This document shows, in pieces, positions 46,825-47,228 of a stretch of DNA of 47,228 nucleotides. The notes under the pieces are model-generated. The model did no database searches and was not told where the DNA came from. It worked only from the letters and a program-made list of their open reading frames with translations. Origin of the DNA: Acidobacteriota bacterium (GTDB taxonomy: Bacteria; Acidobacteriota; Terriglobia; Acidiferrales; UBA7541); the NCBI GenBank assembly GCA_003223315.1, contig QHYR01000252.1, forward strand, positions 1 to 47,228, written 5' to 3'. The translations under genes and the position numbers were made by a program. Position 1 is the first letter of the stretch; every line of letters starts with the position of its first letter.

Positions 46825-47228
46825 TCACTCTCCTAGAAATTCATCGCGAATGGCTTGCAGCCTGCGCCGCAGGTAGAGCACGGCATGGTGTTTGCGCAGC
46901 ACCATGGCGTTGACGCTGACGCCGGCTTCGGCAGCCAGTTCTTTGAAGCTGCGGCCTTCGAATTCGTGCCCCACGAAGGCGGCGCGCTGATCCGCAGGCA
47001 ATTCGTCGAGCGCGGCCTCGATTTCGTCGAGCAGCACGCCGTTTGCGTACGCCGCTTCTGGCCCGGCATCGGGCGACGGCAGCAACTCCTCGAGGCGCAG
47101 CGGCGCGCCGCCTTCTTCTGTCCCCGCGGACGGGCCCCTTATCGCTTCGGGCAAAGCTTCCGGCTTCGTCTTGCGGAAAAAGTCGGTGATGCGGTTCCGC
47201 GCCACGCGAAAGAGCCACGCACCCGCTT
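46825..47228 (-). CDS. ECF RNA polymerase sigma factor, C-terminal part (5' truncated by window edge)
   Basis: The frame is open to the last base and reads GAWLFRVARNRITDFFRK, the end of region 2, so the listed start at 47205 is internal. Region 4 is LDELPADQRAAFVGHEFEGRSFKELAAEAGVSVNAMVLRKHHAVLYLRRRL. It sits directly upstream of the small membrane protein, and convergent to the other sigma/anti-sigma pair 3'-to-3'. Confidence 0.85.
   Translation of the reverse strand, partial: AGAWLFRVARNRITDFFRKTKPEALPEAIRGPSAGTEEGGAPLRLEELLPSPDAGPEAAYANGVLLDEIEAALDELPADQRAAFVGHEFEGRSFKELAAEAGVSVNAMVLRKHHAVLYLRRRLQAIRDEFLGE

Noticed and set aside
1-47228. CRISPR array, integrase, transposase, rRNA or tRNA genes
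   Set aside because: None found by eye on either strand; the repeats seen are short tandem duplications or dispersed intergenic motifs.

Overview
The window is a high-GC bacterial chromosome segment of about 47 kb, densely coded on both strands, with no rRNA, tRNA, CRISPR array, integrase or transposase that I can see. The gene content suggests Acidobacteriota: a VWFA-related secreted protein, DUF5818- and DUF6152-like secreted proteins, a 'SGVWYP'-type secreted protein, a bacterial deoxyhypusine-synthase-like enzyme, and dispersed GTCATTCTGAGCG repeats. This assignment is an inference from family content; there is no rRNA gene to confirm it. Both window edges cut genes: an outer-membrane-like protein at the left and an ECF sigma factor at the right.

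Layout. 0-6.1 kb (mostly minus strand): inositol-3-phosphate synthase, PolX, a deoxyhypusine-synthase-like enzyme, a Nudix hydrolase and a PilZ protein. 6.4-7.2 kb: a LytTR response regulator whose 5' end is a 12-bp ATG-containing repeat, followed by a palindromic REP-like intergenic unit. 7.5-13.2 kb (plus strand): an acyl-CoA dehydrogenase, then a housekeeping run of trpS, scpA, scpB, an rRNA pseudouridine synthase and a CoA-binding protein. 13.2-17.0 kb (minus): a hypothetical protein, RarA, a SPOUT rRNA methyltransferase and an isoprenylcysteine-methyltransferase-like membrane protein. 17.2-21.0 kb: three response regulators with no kinase beside them, separated by a glycine-zipper secreted protein and a small membrane protein. 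21.3-25.7 kb: small proteins, an OmpR/histidine-kinase pair and a PepSY protein. 25.8-30.4 kb: a secreted amidohydrolase, a VWA protein, a TPR protein and two small secreted proteins. 30.6-33.4 kb: an alpha/beta-barrel protein, an FAD monooxygenase and a translationally coupled PilZ plus REC-PilZ pair. 33.6-41 kb: exported proteins (sialidase-like propeller, solute-binding protein, DUF6152, SGVWYP protein, NHL propeller) plus an acyl-CoA ligase. 41-47.2 kb: a TPR protein, a type IV pilin, TsaC/Sua5, a DUF2007 protein, a membrane protein, and two ECF sigma modules facing each other.

The strongest anomaly is inside trpS. About 95 codons between the HVEL block and the KMSKS loop have GC3 near 49 percent against about 80 percent on both sides (counted by hand), and they include a long insertion. 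Other unusual points are a response regulator whose well-signalled start is separated from its receiver domain by an in-frame TGA; an apparent receiver-like tail reading in frame past the TGA of the neighbouring regulator; inverted copies of a 16-mer bracketing that regulator pair; and several short tandem duplications placed exactly on start codons, stop codons or linkers. I see no clearly new multi-gene defence or biosynthetic system. The most system-like novelty is the dense set of receiver-only and PilZ signalling proteins with no cyclase or phosphodiesterase in the window.
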